From Spirochaetales bacterium (lineage in GTDB: Bacteria; Spirochaetota; Spirochaetia; DSM-2461), in NCBI GenBank assembly GCA_022360655.1, contig JAKSCK010000118.1, positions 1-44,977 of the forward strand: a stretch of DNA of 44,977 bases, in the 5' to 3' direction. The notes beneath the pieces are model-generated. The model was not told the DNA's origin and made no database searches. It worked only from the letters and a program-made list of their open reading frames with translations. The position numbers were made by a program, and so were the translations under genes. Numbering within the stretch: position 1 is the stretch's first letter; each line of letters opens with the position of its first letter. Positions 1 to 8,375 of the stretch are shown here, in pieces.

Positions 1-1548
1 ATCACTGATAGGAAGTTTAATCACAGTGATAGCAAAGTTCAGGGTATTCGATTCTGATCCCTTACGTACCGTTGCAATCAGAGTTCCGCTTTCATCACCT
101 GAAGTGAATGAGGGGCGGGAAACCGTTCCATCACTGCTCACAGAAGCAAGAGCACTTGTGTTCCAGCTCACAGTTGTTCCATGAAGTCCAGTTGTGGCTA
201 ATCCAAGATTCCCGGTCACACTGGTGGCCGAATCTCCAGAGACATAGGTGATGGCTAAGGCCGCTGACGCCAGACTCACCGATTCTGAATCACTGATGGG
301 CAAGGCTGTGACTGTGATGGGGAAGTTCACCGTATCAGATTCTGAGCCCTTACGCACTGTCGCAACAATGGTTCCAGATTCATTCCCTGCTGTGTAAGAG
401 GGCCGTGCCACCGTTCCATCATTCCCAACAGCAGTCAAAGCACTCGCATCCCAAGAAACACTGGTGCCTTGGAGTCCTGTTAGAGTAAAGGTAAGATTTT
501 GAGTCACACTGCTCGCTGTATCTGCACCCTGGTAACCAATGGCAAGGCCAGCAACTGCCGCATTGACCGATTCACGATCATTGATGGAAAGGCGAGCAAC
601 CGTGATGGGGAATGTGGCTGTTGCCGATTCACTTCCCTTTGTGATTGTAGCAATGACATTCCCAGATTCATCACCCTCAGTGAATGTGGGTTGCGTCACA
701 ACACCTGTATCCGTGACATTTGCTAAGGCACTCGCATTCCAGGCAACAGCTGTTCCATGCAGTCCCGTTGCTGTGAAGGTGAGATTTCTCGTGACATTGG
801 TAGCAGAATCACCAGGTTGATAAGCAATGTTTAAGGCCGCCGCTGCTAAGGTCACCGATTCTAAATCTGTGATGGGAAGTGCTTGAACCGTTACTGGGAA
901 GTTCACCCTGGCCGATTCACTTCCTCGTGTGATGGTGGCCACAATCGTTCCACTTTGATCACCTGCCGTGAAGCTGGGCCGACTGACGGTTCCATCATCA
1001 TTGACTGTGGAAAGTGCACTTGCATCCCACGTGATGGTGGTGCCATGCAAACCAGCAACTGGCAAACTTAAATTGCTGACAATATTTGTTGCTGTATCAG
1101 AACCCTGATAACCAATCATGAGCACCGCAGCTGCAGCATTCACCGCTTCGCTATCTGTGGCCACCATGGCTGGTACCGTAATGGTAAATGTATGCTCTGT
1201 GAATCGACCATTCTTATACTTTATGGTTGCCTTAATCTCAGCGGTCACATCGGGATTGCCAAAGCTTGGTTGAATGAGGGCACCAACAGAATCAATGGCC
1301 CCATGACTGGTGGTTTCCCAAGTGATGGTTTTCCCACCATCAAGAGCGGTCAGCAGTGTCAAATCTGCTGTGGCCAGTCCGAGTGCATTGAGCTCTGGGG
1401 GTTTCAGTTCATCATCTGAAACAATTCTATCATAGTAGTAGGAGATTTCTGTCAACAATTCGTTCTTACAGCCAAGAACAAAAAGCACTGCGATTGCCGT
1501 GATTAAAGCCAACTTATAATGCCCAGTATTCCACCACTTCTTGTTCAT
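1..1548 (-). CDS. Ig-like repeat lipoprotein, array member 1 (3' end outside window)
   Basis: The frame is open from the ATG at 1548 to base 1, so only the first 516 residues are visible. A signal peptide with charged start MNKK and a hydrophobic run ends in lipobox VLGC (Cys27), so this is an exported lipoprotein. Residues 28-130 form the N-terminal domain shared by the whole array (NELLTEI after the Cys; later GGK, YKNGR and TVPAM). From residue 131 there are four repeats of exactly 96 residues resembling the atrophied bacterial Ig domain (aBig), each with GL(H/Q)GT, W(D/N), a PSF/PTF/PSY step, KGSES-type and FxITV motifs; a fifth starts at the edge. No Shine-Dalgarno is visible, and the predicted sigma54 start site falls 2-3 nt before the ATG. 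An in-frame upstream ATG at 1572 lies inside the promoter and is unlikely. Ligand unknown; adhesin or surface role is inferred. Confidence 0.88.
   Translation of the reverse strand, partial: MNKKWWNTGHYKLALITAIAVLFVLGCKNELLTEISYYYDRIVSDDELKPPELNALGLATADLTLLTALDGGKTITWETTSHGAIDSVGALIQPSFGNPDVTAEIKATIKYKNGRFTEHTFTITVPAMVATDSEAVNAAAAVLMIGYQGSDTATNIVSNLSLPVAGLHGTTITWDASALSTVNDDGTVSRPSFTAGDQSGTIVATITRGSESARVNFPVTVQALPITDLESVTLAAAALNIAYQPGDSATNVTRNLTFTATGLHGTAVAWNASALANVTDTGVVTQPTFTEGDESGNVIATITKGSESATATFPITVARLSINDRESVNAAVAGLAIGYQGADTASSVTQNLTFTLTGLQGTSVSWDASALTAVGNDGTVARPSYTAGNESGTIVATVRKGSESDTVNFPITVTALPISDSESVSLASAALAITYVSGDSATSVTGNLGLATTGLHGTTVSWNTSALASVSSDGTVSRPSFTSGDESGTLIATVRKGSESNTLNFAITVIKLPISD
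7..1158 (-). repeat. four tandem 288-bp (96-aa) Ig-like repeats in array member 1
   Basis: Four in-frame units of exactly 288 bp without indels, counted from the TDSEAV start at residue 131. Unit 3 has a distinctive QGADT and GLQGT variant that recurs in unit 3 of array member 3. Confidence 0.85.
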
Positions 1549-1560
1549 GACAATTTTACT

Positions 1561-1577
1561 AGCAATTCTCATGCCAT
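1561..1577 (-). promoter_or_regulatory. sigma54-type -24/-12 promoter of array member 1
   Basis: Minus strand reads ATGGCATGAGAATTGCT: GG at 1575-1574, ten bases, GC at 1563-1562. This matches the sigma54 consensus TTGGCACG-N4-TTGCW at most positions. It is 15 of 17 identical to the site before array member 5. The predicted start is about 1550. Confidence 0.72.
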
Positions 1578-1634
1578 GAGTTAGCCTGAGAAGTCGTCAC
1601 TTAGAAGTACGAGATGGTTTGAAAAAATTGACTC

Positions 1635-1652
1635 TGTCAGTTTTTATTGACA
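1635..1652. promoter_or_regulatory. putative activator site (TGTCA-N8-TGACA) upstream of array member 1
   Basis: An 18-bp interrupted inverted repeat, TGTCAGTTTTTATTGACA, 85-102 bp upstream of the predicted start. That is the usual position for a sigma54 activator site. The same spacing and half-sites occur upstream of array members 4, 5 and 6. Confidence 0.5.
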
Positions 1653-1685
1653 CTCCTCTCCCGTAGGGGTCGATATAAACAGTCT

Positions 1686-3245
1686 TCACGAATCAGAAAT
1701 CACAACGGTGAGATAATATGTGGCCAGGCGAGCTTCCGAACCCTTTTGAATCACAAGGTTCACCAAAGCACGAACGGTATCACCAGCCACATATCCTCCA
1801 CCAGGACTTGTATCCACTGCTCCATTCGGTGAAATACGCGGGTGAAGGTTGGTGGAAAGAGAAAGAGAGGTTCCATACGGACCAGAACTTGAAAAGTTCA
1901 AGTCTTGAGTCACCGATGAGGTGCTGTCGCCATCGGCAAATCCATAGTAATCCAAGGCATTAGCAGAGACAAAGTCCACAGCCTGGGCATCACTTGGATT
2001 AAGACTTATGACCGTAATGGTAAATGCTCTGTTCTGAGACTGACTCCCTTTGCTGATGGTAGCTGTTAAATTTCCATTTTGGTTTCCAGCAGAAAAACTT
2101 GGTTGAGTCACCTGCCCTGTATCTGTTACAGCAGAGAGGGCACTTGCATCCCAACTCACTGTGGTTCCATGAAGCCCCGAAACGGGCAATGTGAGATCTC
2201 CAGTCACATTGGTGGCCGAATCCCCAGCGGAATAGGTAATGGCCAATGCGGACGATGCCAGAGAAACAGACTCGGCGTCTGTAATGGCAAGAGCAATCAC
2301 TGTGATGGAGAAATTCTTTGTGGATTGCTCACTCCCCTTGCTCACTGTTGCAATGATGTCTCCAGACTGATTTCCGGCCGTAAAGGTGGGCTGAATCACT
2401 ACTCCACTATTGGCAACGGCACTAAATGCTCCAGCATTCCAAGCAACGGTTGTTCCATGAAGACCGGATAATGTGAAGGTCATATCTCCTGTAACACTCG
2501 TTGATGAATCTCCACTTTGATATTGAATGGTAAGAGCCGTGGTGGCCAAAGAAACTGATTCGGCATCTGTAATGGGCTGGGCTAAAACTGTGATGGTATA
2601 ACTCACCGTTGTACTTTCCCCGCCTCGAGTAATCGTGGCCACAACGGTTTGAGTTTGATTTCCTATAGAGAAAGACGGTTGAACAACCGAACCATCATCA
2701 TTGATTGCAGGATGAGCACTAGCATCCCAAACTATCGTGGTGCCATGCAAACCCGTTGAAGGAAAAGAAAGAGATCCACTCACTCCTGATGCACTTTCAC
2801 CTGAAGGATACCCCACCATCAGCACAGAAGCAGCATCGTTCACAGCTTCCGAATCTGTGGCCACTAAGGCAGGAACCGTCACTGTAAACGAATGCTTTGA
2901 AGTTTTTCCATTCTTGTATTGGACGTTTGCGTGTATCTGAGCTGTGATATCAGGATTTCCAAAACTTGGTTGCAAAAGCTCTCCAAGAGAATTTACGGCA
3001 CTGTGTTCTGAAGTTTCCCAATAAATTGAACTTCCCTCTTCTAATTCGGAAAGAAGTGTGAGATTGCTTGTTGCTAATCCAGAAGCATTGAGTTCTGGAG
3101 GACGCAGGTCCTGATCTGAAAGATTTCTCACATAGTATTGATTAAGCTCGTTCAGAATCCGGTTGTGGCAACTTTGGAGCACCATGGCTCCAACGAATAA
3201 AAGAAAAAAGAGTCTCTTGCTTACCAGTATAGTTCTTGTGTTCAT
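1686..3245 (-). CDS. Ig-like repeat lipoprotein, array member 2
   Basis: 519 residues. ATG at 3245 is preceded by AGAGGG with 6-7 nt spacing. Signal peptide ends in lipobox VLQSC (Cys26). The N-terminal family domain spans about 27-129 (ELNQYY, LRPPELN, YKNGKTSKH, TVTVPAL), followed by three 96-residue Ig-like repeats from residue 130 (GLHGT; TITV, SITV and TITV ends). A divergent closing repeat starts at NPSDAQAV and contains ALDYYGF and GPYGTSL. It is the only complete member here with no C-terminal FN3-like domain. Its gap lacks both a consensus -24/-12 element and the TGTCA-N8-TGACA site, so it may be expressed differently. The SYT and YYLTVV endings suggest an independent lineage within the family. 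Function unknown; surface exposure inferred. Confidence 0.88.
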   Translation of the reverse strand: MNTRTILVSKRLFFLLFVGAMVLQSCHNRILNELNQYYVRNLSDQDLRPPELNASGLATSNLTLLSELEEGSSIYWETSEHSAVNSLGELLQPSFGNPDITAQIHANVQYKNGKTSKHSFTVTVPALVATDSEAVNDAASVLMVGYPSGESASGVSGSLSFPSTGLHGTTIVWDASAHPAINDDGSVVQPSFSIGNQTQTVVATITRGGESTTVSYTITVLAQPITDAESVSLATTALTIQYQSGDSSTSVTGDMTFTLSGLHGTTVAWNAGAFSAVANSGVVIQPTFTAGNQSGDIIATVSKGSEQSTKNFSITVIALAITDAESVSLASSALAITYSAGDSATNVTGDLTLPVSGLHGTTVSWDASALSAVTDTGQVTQPSFSAGNQNGNLTATISKGSQSQNRAFTITVISLNPSDAQAVDFVSANALDYYGFADGDSTSSVTQDLNFSSSGPYGTSLSLSTNLHPRISPNGAVDTSPGGGYVAGDTVRALVNLVIQKGSEARLATYYLTVVISDS

Positions 3246-3287
3246 TTTTCACCCTCTTTCACTCTTCTGAATCATTCTTGATTAAAT

Positions 3288-3304
3288 TGCAAATAAAGCT
3301 CTGA
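3288..3304 (-). promoter_or_regulatory. degenerate sigma54-like site before array member 2
   Basis: Minus strand TCAGAGCTTTATTTGCA has a good -12 half (TTTGCA), but AG instead of GG at the -24 position with correct N10 spacing. It sits 43 bp before the ATG, similar to the sister genes. It may be a decayed promoter. Confidence 0.25.
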
Positions 3305-3370
3305 AATTCAGGAAGATATCATGGATCAAACGGTTTCATCGTCCATACAGGATGGCCGGACAGAGAACGA

Positions 3371-3397
3371 CCCCCTCTTCTTTTGAGAAGGGGGGGG
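3371..3397 (-). terminator. hairpin after array member 3
   Basis: C-run plus CTTC pairing with GAAG and a G-run (one bulged base), just after the stop at 3403. On the minus strand it is followed by TCGTTC rather than a clean U-tract. Confidence 0.5.
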
Positions 3398-3402
3398 CAG
3401 AT

Positions 3403-6138
3403 TTAGAATGATGTGTATTGGCTCGATGTTCCCCAGTTACCGAAAACAATACCTGCATTTAAGGCATCTAAACGGACTCGGAATTGATAGTCCCCTGTTG
3501 CTAATTGCGCCGTCGTCCAACCAAAGCGCACAGTGGAAGAGCTCGCATCGGCTGTTCCTGGAGGGATTTCCGTCCAATCACCCCAAGATCCAGTAAATTC
3601 ACGGTATTCCACCCTGTAATAATTCGTTCGAGATTCATTAGCAGGACGAGTAAATTCAAGGAATCGCTCTCCACCACTCATGGAAATAGAGAAGCCACTA
3701 GGAACTGGAATGCTTGGCGCAGTAAGAATTTCCACATCAAGATTCCCTGTTTGAGCCATTACACGAACAGCTCCCCGCGAGACTTGTGCTTGCAAACGGC
3801 CACCTGTAAAACTCCCCGCTGGTATAAACCAGTCCGTTGAGGTTGTATTCACAACTCCAATATTGCTGATACGAGCATGGGTAGAGGTCCATGAAAGCGT
3901 TGTGCCGTAATCACCAATCGTTTTTAAGGTCAAATCTTGCGTGATGGAAGAACTTGTATCTGGGTCTGTGAATTCGATGTAATCCATAATATTTGACACA
4001 ACTTCATTCACGGCTTCGGCGTCAGTGGGTGGTACGCGAAGAACCGTGATGGTGAAGGTTTGCGTTGCGGATTCTCCCCCCTTCTCAATGGTGGCAACAA
4101 GATTCCCAGTTTGATCAGCACCAGGAAAAGCGGGACGAGACACCACACCGGAATCACTCACTGTGCTCAGCGCACTGGCATTCCATCGCACAGTGGTACC
4201 ATGCAGACCCGTCGTGGGCAAATTCAGATTTCCTGTGACGGCTGAAGCACTATCTCCTGGAGTAAAGGTGAGAGAAAGAGCTGCGGCTGCAAGAGTCACA
4301 GATTCTGAATCAGACACTGGAAGAGCCGTCACTATGACATAGAATGTCGCCATGGCTGTTTCCGTTCCCTTGGTCACAGTAGCGCGAATATTGCCACTTT
4401 CATCACCCGCAGTGAAGGTTGGACGAGAAACCCCACCAGAATCCGAAACCGAAGAGAGACCACTGGCATCCCAAACAACAGTGGTGCCATAAAGGCCTGT
4501 CAATGGAAGTGTCAGATTCTCAGTAATGCTGGAAGAAGAATCTCCTGAAGCATAGGTGATGGCTAAAGCTGCAGCTGCAGCTGTAACGGACTCTAAGTCC
4601 GTAGGATTCAACCGAAGTACTGTGATGGAGAAGCTCAACGTGTTGGTTTCGGAACCTTTCGACACGGTTGCAACCAGTGTCCCACTTTCATTTCCCGAGA
4701 CAAAGGACGGACGGCTCACAGTTCCTGTATTTGTCACTGAACTCAATGCCGCCGCATTCCATGCCACACTGGTTCCATGCAAACCGGTTGTACTCAAAGT
4801 CAGATCCCCTGTGACACTTGTGGATGTATCCCCTGAAGAATAGATAACCTGAATTGCTGCTGAAGCAAGAGTCACAGATTCTGCATTCGTGATGGGTAAA
4901 GCCAGAACCGTCACGGGGAAGTTGACTGTATCCGTTTCTGCCCCTTTGCGCACTGTGGCCACAATGGTTCCAGATTCATTGCCAGCAGTGTAGGAAGGCC
5001 GATTCACTGTTCCATCATTGGTAATGGAGCTGAGAGCTGAGGCATCCCAAGTGATGGTTGTACCTTGAAGGCCTGTCAAAGGTAAAACCAGGTTACGGCT
5101 AATGCTTGTGGATGTATCCGCACCTTGATATCCAATGGATAGAGCAGCGATGGCTGCATTCACCGACTCAATATCATTGATGGACAATCGAGCAACAGTG
5201 ATGGGGAAGTTGACAGTATTCGTTTCGGAGCCTTTTGTGACCGTAGCGATGATTATTCCTGCTTCATTGCCATCTGTAAAAGATGGCCGAGAGACAACAC
5301 CAGCATCGGTTACCGAAGTCAGGGCACTCGCATCCCAACGGACGATGGTCCCATGCAACCCTGTTGAAAGAAGAGTTAAATCTCCTGTTACTGAGCTTGA
5401 GGAATCTCCAACTTGATAGCCAATAGAGAGTGCAGCACCGGCAAGTGTGACGGATTCCAAATCCGTCACAGGCAGTTTCAAAACGGTGATGGGGAAACTC
5501 ACATTGACGGTTTCCGAGCCTTTTGAGACCGTAGCAACAAGAGCTCCAGTATTATTGCCAGCAGTGAAGCTAGGCTGAGTAACGGTTCCATCATCTGCCA
5601 CAGAAGTCAGAGCACTGGCATCCCAAGAAAGGGTGGTTCCATGCAGTCCAGAAAGAGGAAGAGTGAGATCACGGGTAATGGAATTGGCAGAATCTCCTGG
5701 TTGATACCCAATCATCAAAAGTGCTGACGCTGCGGCAACGGCCTCTGCATCCGTGGCTACCATAGCGGGAACGATGACTGTGAAGGAGTGCTGACTCGTA
5801 CGCCCACTTTTGTAACGGATGGTGGCAATGATTTCACCAGTCACATCAGGTTCAGAAAAATTGGGCTGAATCAAGGCACCAACTGAATCAATTCCACCAT
5901 GCCTAGACGTATCCCATGTGACTGTTTTCCCCCCTGAAAGGGTGGAGATCAAGGTTAGATCCGCCGAGGCAATATTCAATGCTGTGATTTCTGGTGGAAA
6001 GAGGACATCATCTTCAAGGGTGGGATCATAGAAATGATTAATTTCTGTCAACAACTCATTTTGGCAACCTACAAACACAAGAAGAAAAAAAAGAAGTGTT
6101 GCAGAAAGAGAAGAAAATTGTTGGCCGAAATATTTCAT
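3403..6138 (-). CDS. Ig-like repeat lipoprotein, array member 3 (longest)
   Basis: 911 residues. ATG at 6138 follows GAGGT with 6-nt spacing. Signal peptide with lipobox VFVGC (Cys25), then the family N-terminal domain to residue 128 (NELLTEIN, LFPPEI, GGKTVTWDTS, VIVPAM). Six 96-residue Ig-like repeats fill 129-704. A divergent repeat (IMDYIEF, GDYGTTLSW) spans about 705-810, and a C-terminal FN3-like domain about 813-911 has GFSISMSGGERFLEF, YYRVEYREF and QFRVRL and ends YTSF. Repeats 2-4 run in the same order as repeats 2-4 of array member 1 (VARLSI, then QGADT/GLQGT, then ALPI), pointing to gene duplication. No sigma54 element was found in its 137-bp upstream gap. Probable extended surface stalk; ligand unknown. 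Confidence 0.9.
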   Translation of the reverse strand: MKYFGQQFSSLSATLLFFLLVFVGCQNELLTEINHFYDPTLEDDVLFPPEITALNIASADLTLISTLSGGKTVTWDTSRHGGIDSVGALIQPNFSEPDVTGEIIATIRYKSGRTSQHSFTVIVPAMVATDAEAVAAASALLMIGYQPGDSANSITRDLTLPLSGLHGTTLSWDASALTSVADDGTVTQPSFTAGNNTGALVATVSKGSETVNVSFPITVLKLPVTDLESVTLAGAALSIGYQVGDSSSSVTGDLTLLSTGLHGTIVRWDASALTSVTDAGVVSRPSFTDGNEAGIIIATVTKGSETNTVNFPITVARLSINDIESVNAAIAALSIGYQGADTSTSISRNLVLPLTGLQGTTITWDASALSSITNDGTVNRPSYTAGNESGTIVATVRKGAETDTVNFPVTVLALPITNAESVTLASAAIQVIYSSGDTSTSVTGDLTLSTTGLHGTSVAWNAAALSSVTNTGTVSRPSFVSGNESGTLVATVSKGSETNTLSFSITVLRLNPTDLESVTAAAAALAITYASGDSSSSITENLTLPLTGLYGTTVVWDASGLSSVSDSGGVSRPTFTAGDESGNIRATVTKGTETAMATFYVIVTALPVSDSESVTLAAAALSLTFTPGDSASAVTGNLNLPTTGLHGTTVRWNASALSTVSDSGVVSRPAFPGADQTGNLVATIEKGGESATQTFTITVLRVPPTDAEAVNEVVSNIMDYIEFTDPDTSSSITQDLTLKTIGDYGTTLSWTSTHARISNIGVVNTTSTDWFIPAGSFTGGRLQAQVSRGAVRVMAQTGNLDVEILTAPSIPVPSGFSISMSGGERFLEFTRPANESRTNYYRVEYREFTGSWGDWTEIPPGTADASSSTVRFGWTTAQLATGDYQFRVRLDALNAGIVFGNWGTSSQYTSF
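4027..5754 (-). repeat. six tandem 288-bp (96-aa) Ig-like repeats in array member 3
   Basis: Residues 129-704 divide into six units of exactly 96 residues. Units start T/N-D/N-x-E-S/A-V and carry GLHGT or GLYGT/GLQGT, then W(D/N)A(S/A), PS/PT/PA, ATV and KG(S/T/A/G)E. They differ in sequence, so this is ancient duplication rather than a homogenised satellite. Confidence 0.87.
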
Positions 6139-6234
6139 TTAATTACCTCTTTTATATTACTAACTCACTAATATTTAATATTCCACAAGATTTCCTTGGT
6201 ATCCGACAAAAGCTAAAAACAATGAGAAGATACT

Positions 6235-6256
6235 CCAGGCATCTCAAGATGCCTGG
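6235..6256 (-). terminator. hairpin after array member 4
   Basis: Perfect 9-bp stem CCAGGCATC / GATGCCTGG with a 4-nt loop, 20 bp past the stop at 6276. On the minus strand GAGTATCTTCTC follows, only moderately T-rich. It would limit read-through into array member 3. Confidence 0.55.
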
Positions 6257-6275
6257 AATTAAATCATACACAAAC

Positions 6276-8153
6276 CTAGAAACTGGAATACACAACAGTT
6301 TCGGCCCAGGGTCCCGTTTGAGAATTCCGAACATAGCGGACACGGAATTGATAACTACCAGATGCTAAGGCTGCTGTGGTCCAACCAAATCCCACATTTG
6401 AAGTATTTCTATTCAACTCTCTTCGACTGTACGAATTGAGTCTTTGCCAGGCCCCATGGAAGCTTCCTGTACGAACACGATACTCAATGTGATAGTCAGA
6501 GAATGATTCAAAATCCCCAGTGTAATTGAAACGAAGGTAGCGATACGTGATTCCCCCCCGTCCATTCACAGTTGTTCTGAATCCTGTAGGTTGAGGAGCA
6601 GAAATAACCGTTTCTGAACGGACAATGGCTCCAACATTCACATTCTGAGTTGCAGTGTTCTTTGTCACCGTCGCAACCAAAATCCCTTGAATATTTGTTT
6701 CAGCAGGAAGCCACCAGAGCTGAGATTCCCGACTCACTGTTCCACCTGAGCCAATATTGGAATGCCCATCGGTATTCCAACTGATGGTGGTTCCATAATC
6801 ACCAACTGTTTTCAAAGTGATATTTTGAGTAATTCTAGAAAGGCTATCGCCATCCTCAACATCCACATAAGAGGCAATGTCATTCACCACCAATTGCACT
6901 GATTCAGCATCCGTTAGGGCTCTTCGAAGAACTGTTATTGAGAAATTACGACGCTGTATCTCGGAACCTTTACTCACAGTGACAACAAGATTTCCACTTT
7001 CATTACCGGAGCTATAGGATGGTCGAGTCACTGTACCGGAGTTGTCCACTGAAGAAAGTGCACTGGCATCCCAAGAAAGAGTTGTACCATGCAATCCTGT
7101 TGTGGGAAGTGTCAAATTTCCAGTCACAGAAGATGCAGAATCTCCAGATTGATAGCCAATCGCCACTGAAGCGGAAGCTGCCACTACCGATTCTTGATCT
7201 GTAATGGCCCGCTTGATGATTGTTAGTGTGAAATTCATCGTGGCGGTTTCTGATCCCTTCGAGACACTTGCAATGAGGGTTCCAGATTCATGGCCTGAAG
7301 AGAAGGACGGACGAGTCACCACCCCTGCATCGGTGACCGATGACAGACCACGAGCATCCCAGGAGACAAGGGTTTCATAGAGGCCTGTTACTGGCAGAGA
7401 GAGATTCCCTGTCACAGAGCTTGCCGTATCACCGGTCTGATAACCAATGGTTAGGGCCGATGCGGCGGCTGTCACTGACTCAAGATCCGTTGGTGATAAG
7501 GCGAGAATCGTTTGAGGAAAGTCCAGTACAACCGATTCAGCCCCTCTACTCACAGTGGCTCGAAGAAACCCTGTTTGTGACCCCTCCGTGAAACTTGGAC
7601 GGCTCACCACACCAGAATCGGTCACAGTCGAAAGTCTGCTGGCATCCCAATTGATGGTTGTTCCATGCAAGCCTGTGGTGAGCAAACTCAGATTCTGGGT
7701 AACAGAGGAAAAGGAATCTCCCGGTTGATAACCCACCCGAAGAACCGCGGAAGCGGTCGCCACAGCTTGGACATCATTGGCCGCCATGGCAGGAACGGTG
7801 ATGGTATAACGATGTTCTGTGGTTCTACCATTCTTGTACTGAATGAGAGCGATGATATCCGCTGTGATGTCAGAATTGCCAAAACTGGGCTGAACCAATG
7901 CTCCAAGTGAATCAATACCACCATGCTCTGTCGTATCCCAAGTGATTAGCTTACCTCCCGGTAAAACAGTTCTTAACGAAAGATCACCAATGGCAAGTCC
8001 AGATTGGTTCAATTCAAGTGGACGAAGTTCTTCATCCGTTACGTTTTTTTGGTAGTACTGATTGATTTCTGTCAAAAGCTCGTTTTGGCATGATGCAAGA
8101 AGCAAAACAAGGAGAACAAAGACAGATAAACTTTGACGACGTAAACCAAACAT
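6276..8153 (-). CDS. Ig-like repeat lipoprotein, array member 4
   Basis: 625 residues from ATG 8153, chosen over an upstream in-frame start at 8219 because AGAGGTG sits 6-7 nt before it and because the -24/-12 promoter (8188-8204) lies inside the longer version. Signal peptide MFGLRRQ plus hydrophobic run, lipobox LLASC (Cys22). Then the family N-terminal domain (NELLTEINQYY, GGKLITWDTT, YKNGRTTEH, TVPAMAA), three full Ig-like repeats, a divergent repeat (VNDIASYVDV, GDYGTTISW), and an FN3-like C-terminal domain (YHIEYRVR, VGFGWTTAALASG, QFRVRYVR) ending VYSSF. Exported and membrane-anchored; the FN3-like end would be the distal, ligand-facing part by inference. Confidence 0.9.
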   Translation of the reverse strand: MFGLRRQSLSVFVLLVLLLASCQNELLTEINQYYQKNVTDEELRPLELNQSGLAIGDLSLRTVLPGGKLITWDTTEHGGIDSLGALVQPSFGNSDITADIIALIQYKNGRTTEHRYTITVPAMAANDVQAVATASAVLRVGYQPGDSFSSVTQNLSLLTTGLHGTTINWDASRLSTVTDSGVVSRPSFTEGSQTGFLRATVSRGAESVVLDFPQTILALSPTDLESVTAAASALTIGYQTGDTASSVTGNLSLPVTGLYETLVSWDARGLSSVTDAGVVTRPSFSSGHESGTLIASVSKGSETATMNFTLTIIKRAITDQESVVAASASVAIGYQSGDSASSVTGNLTLPTTGLHGTTLSWDASALSSVDNSGTVTRPSYSSGNESGNLVVTVSKGSEIQRRNFSITVLRRALTDAESVQLVVNDIASYVDVEDGDSLSRITQNITLKTVGDYGTTISWNTDGHSNIGSGGTVSRESQLWWLPAETNIQGILVATVTKNTATQNVNVGAIVRSETVISAPQPTGFRTTVNGRGGITYRYLRFNYTGDFESFSDYHIEYRVRTGSFHGAWQRLNSYSRRELNRNTSNVGFGWTTAALASGSYQFRVRYVRNSQTGPWAETVVYSSF

Positions 8154-8187
8154 TTTGGACACCTCTTCTCTTTCTCGAGAAGATACA

Positions 8188-8204
8188 AGCAATTTCCGCG
8201 CCAA
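8188..8204 (-). promoter_or_regulatory. sigma54-type -24/-12 promoter of array member 4
   Basis: Minus strand TTGGCGCGGAAATTGCT matches TTGGCACG-N4-TTGCW at all but one position, with GG-N10-GC spacing intact. Predicted start about 8177 gives a 23-nt leader containing AGAGGTG. This is the best-supported site of the set. Confidence 0.8.
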
Positions 8205-8267
8205 GTTTGTTATTGGCACGGTCTTTCAAATCAGACAACAGCATGGCGACGAAACGTCGGATTCAGG

Positions 8268-8289
8268 AATGTCAAAATGAATTGACATT
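8268..8289. promoter_or_regulatory. putative activator site (perfect 8-bp inverted repeat) upstream of array member 4
   Basis: AATGTCAA, six bases, TTGACATT: a perfect inverted repeat whose core 8270-8287 has the TGTCA-N8-TGACA form. It lies 93-110 bp upstream of the predicted sigma54 start, typical for an enhancer-binding protein. Confidence 0.55.
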
Positions 8290-8375
8290 GAGGCAAAAGA
8301 GATTCACTTATCGTGACCTTAGGAAAATTCAATTCCGAGAGAATGCTCTTAATAAGGTATAGCCAAGGGCCATGA

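Noticed and set aside
1654..1680. CCCCTACGGGAG on the minus strand, resembling a conserved 16S rRNA stretch
   Set aside because: Only about a dozen bases match and no further rRNA sequence follows; it is a short hairpin region after array member 2.
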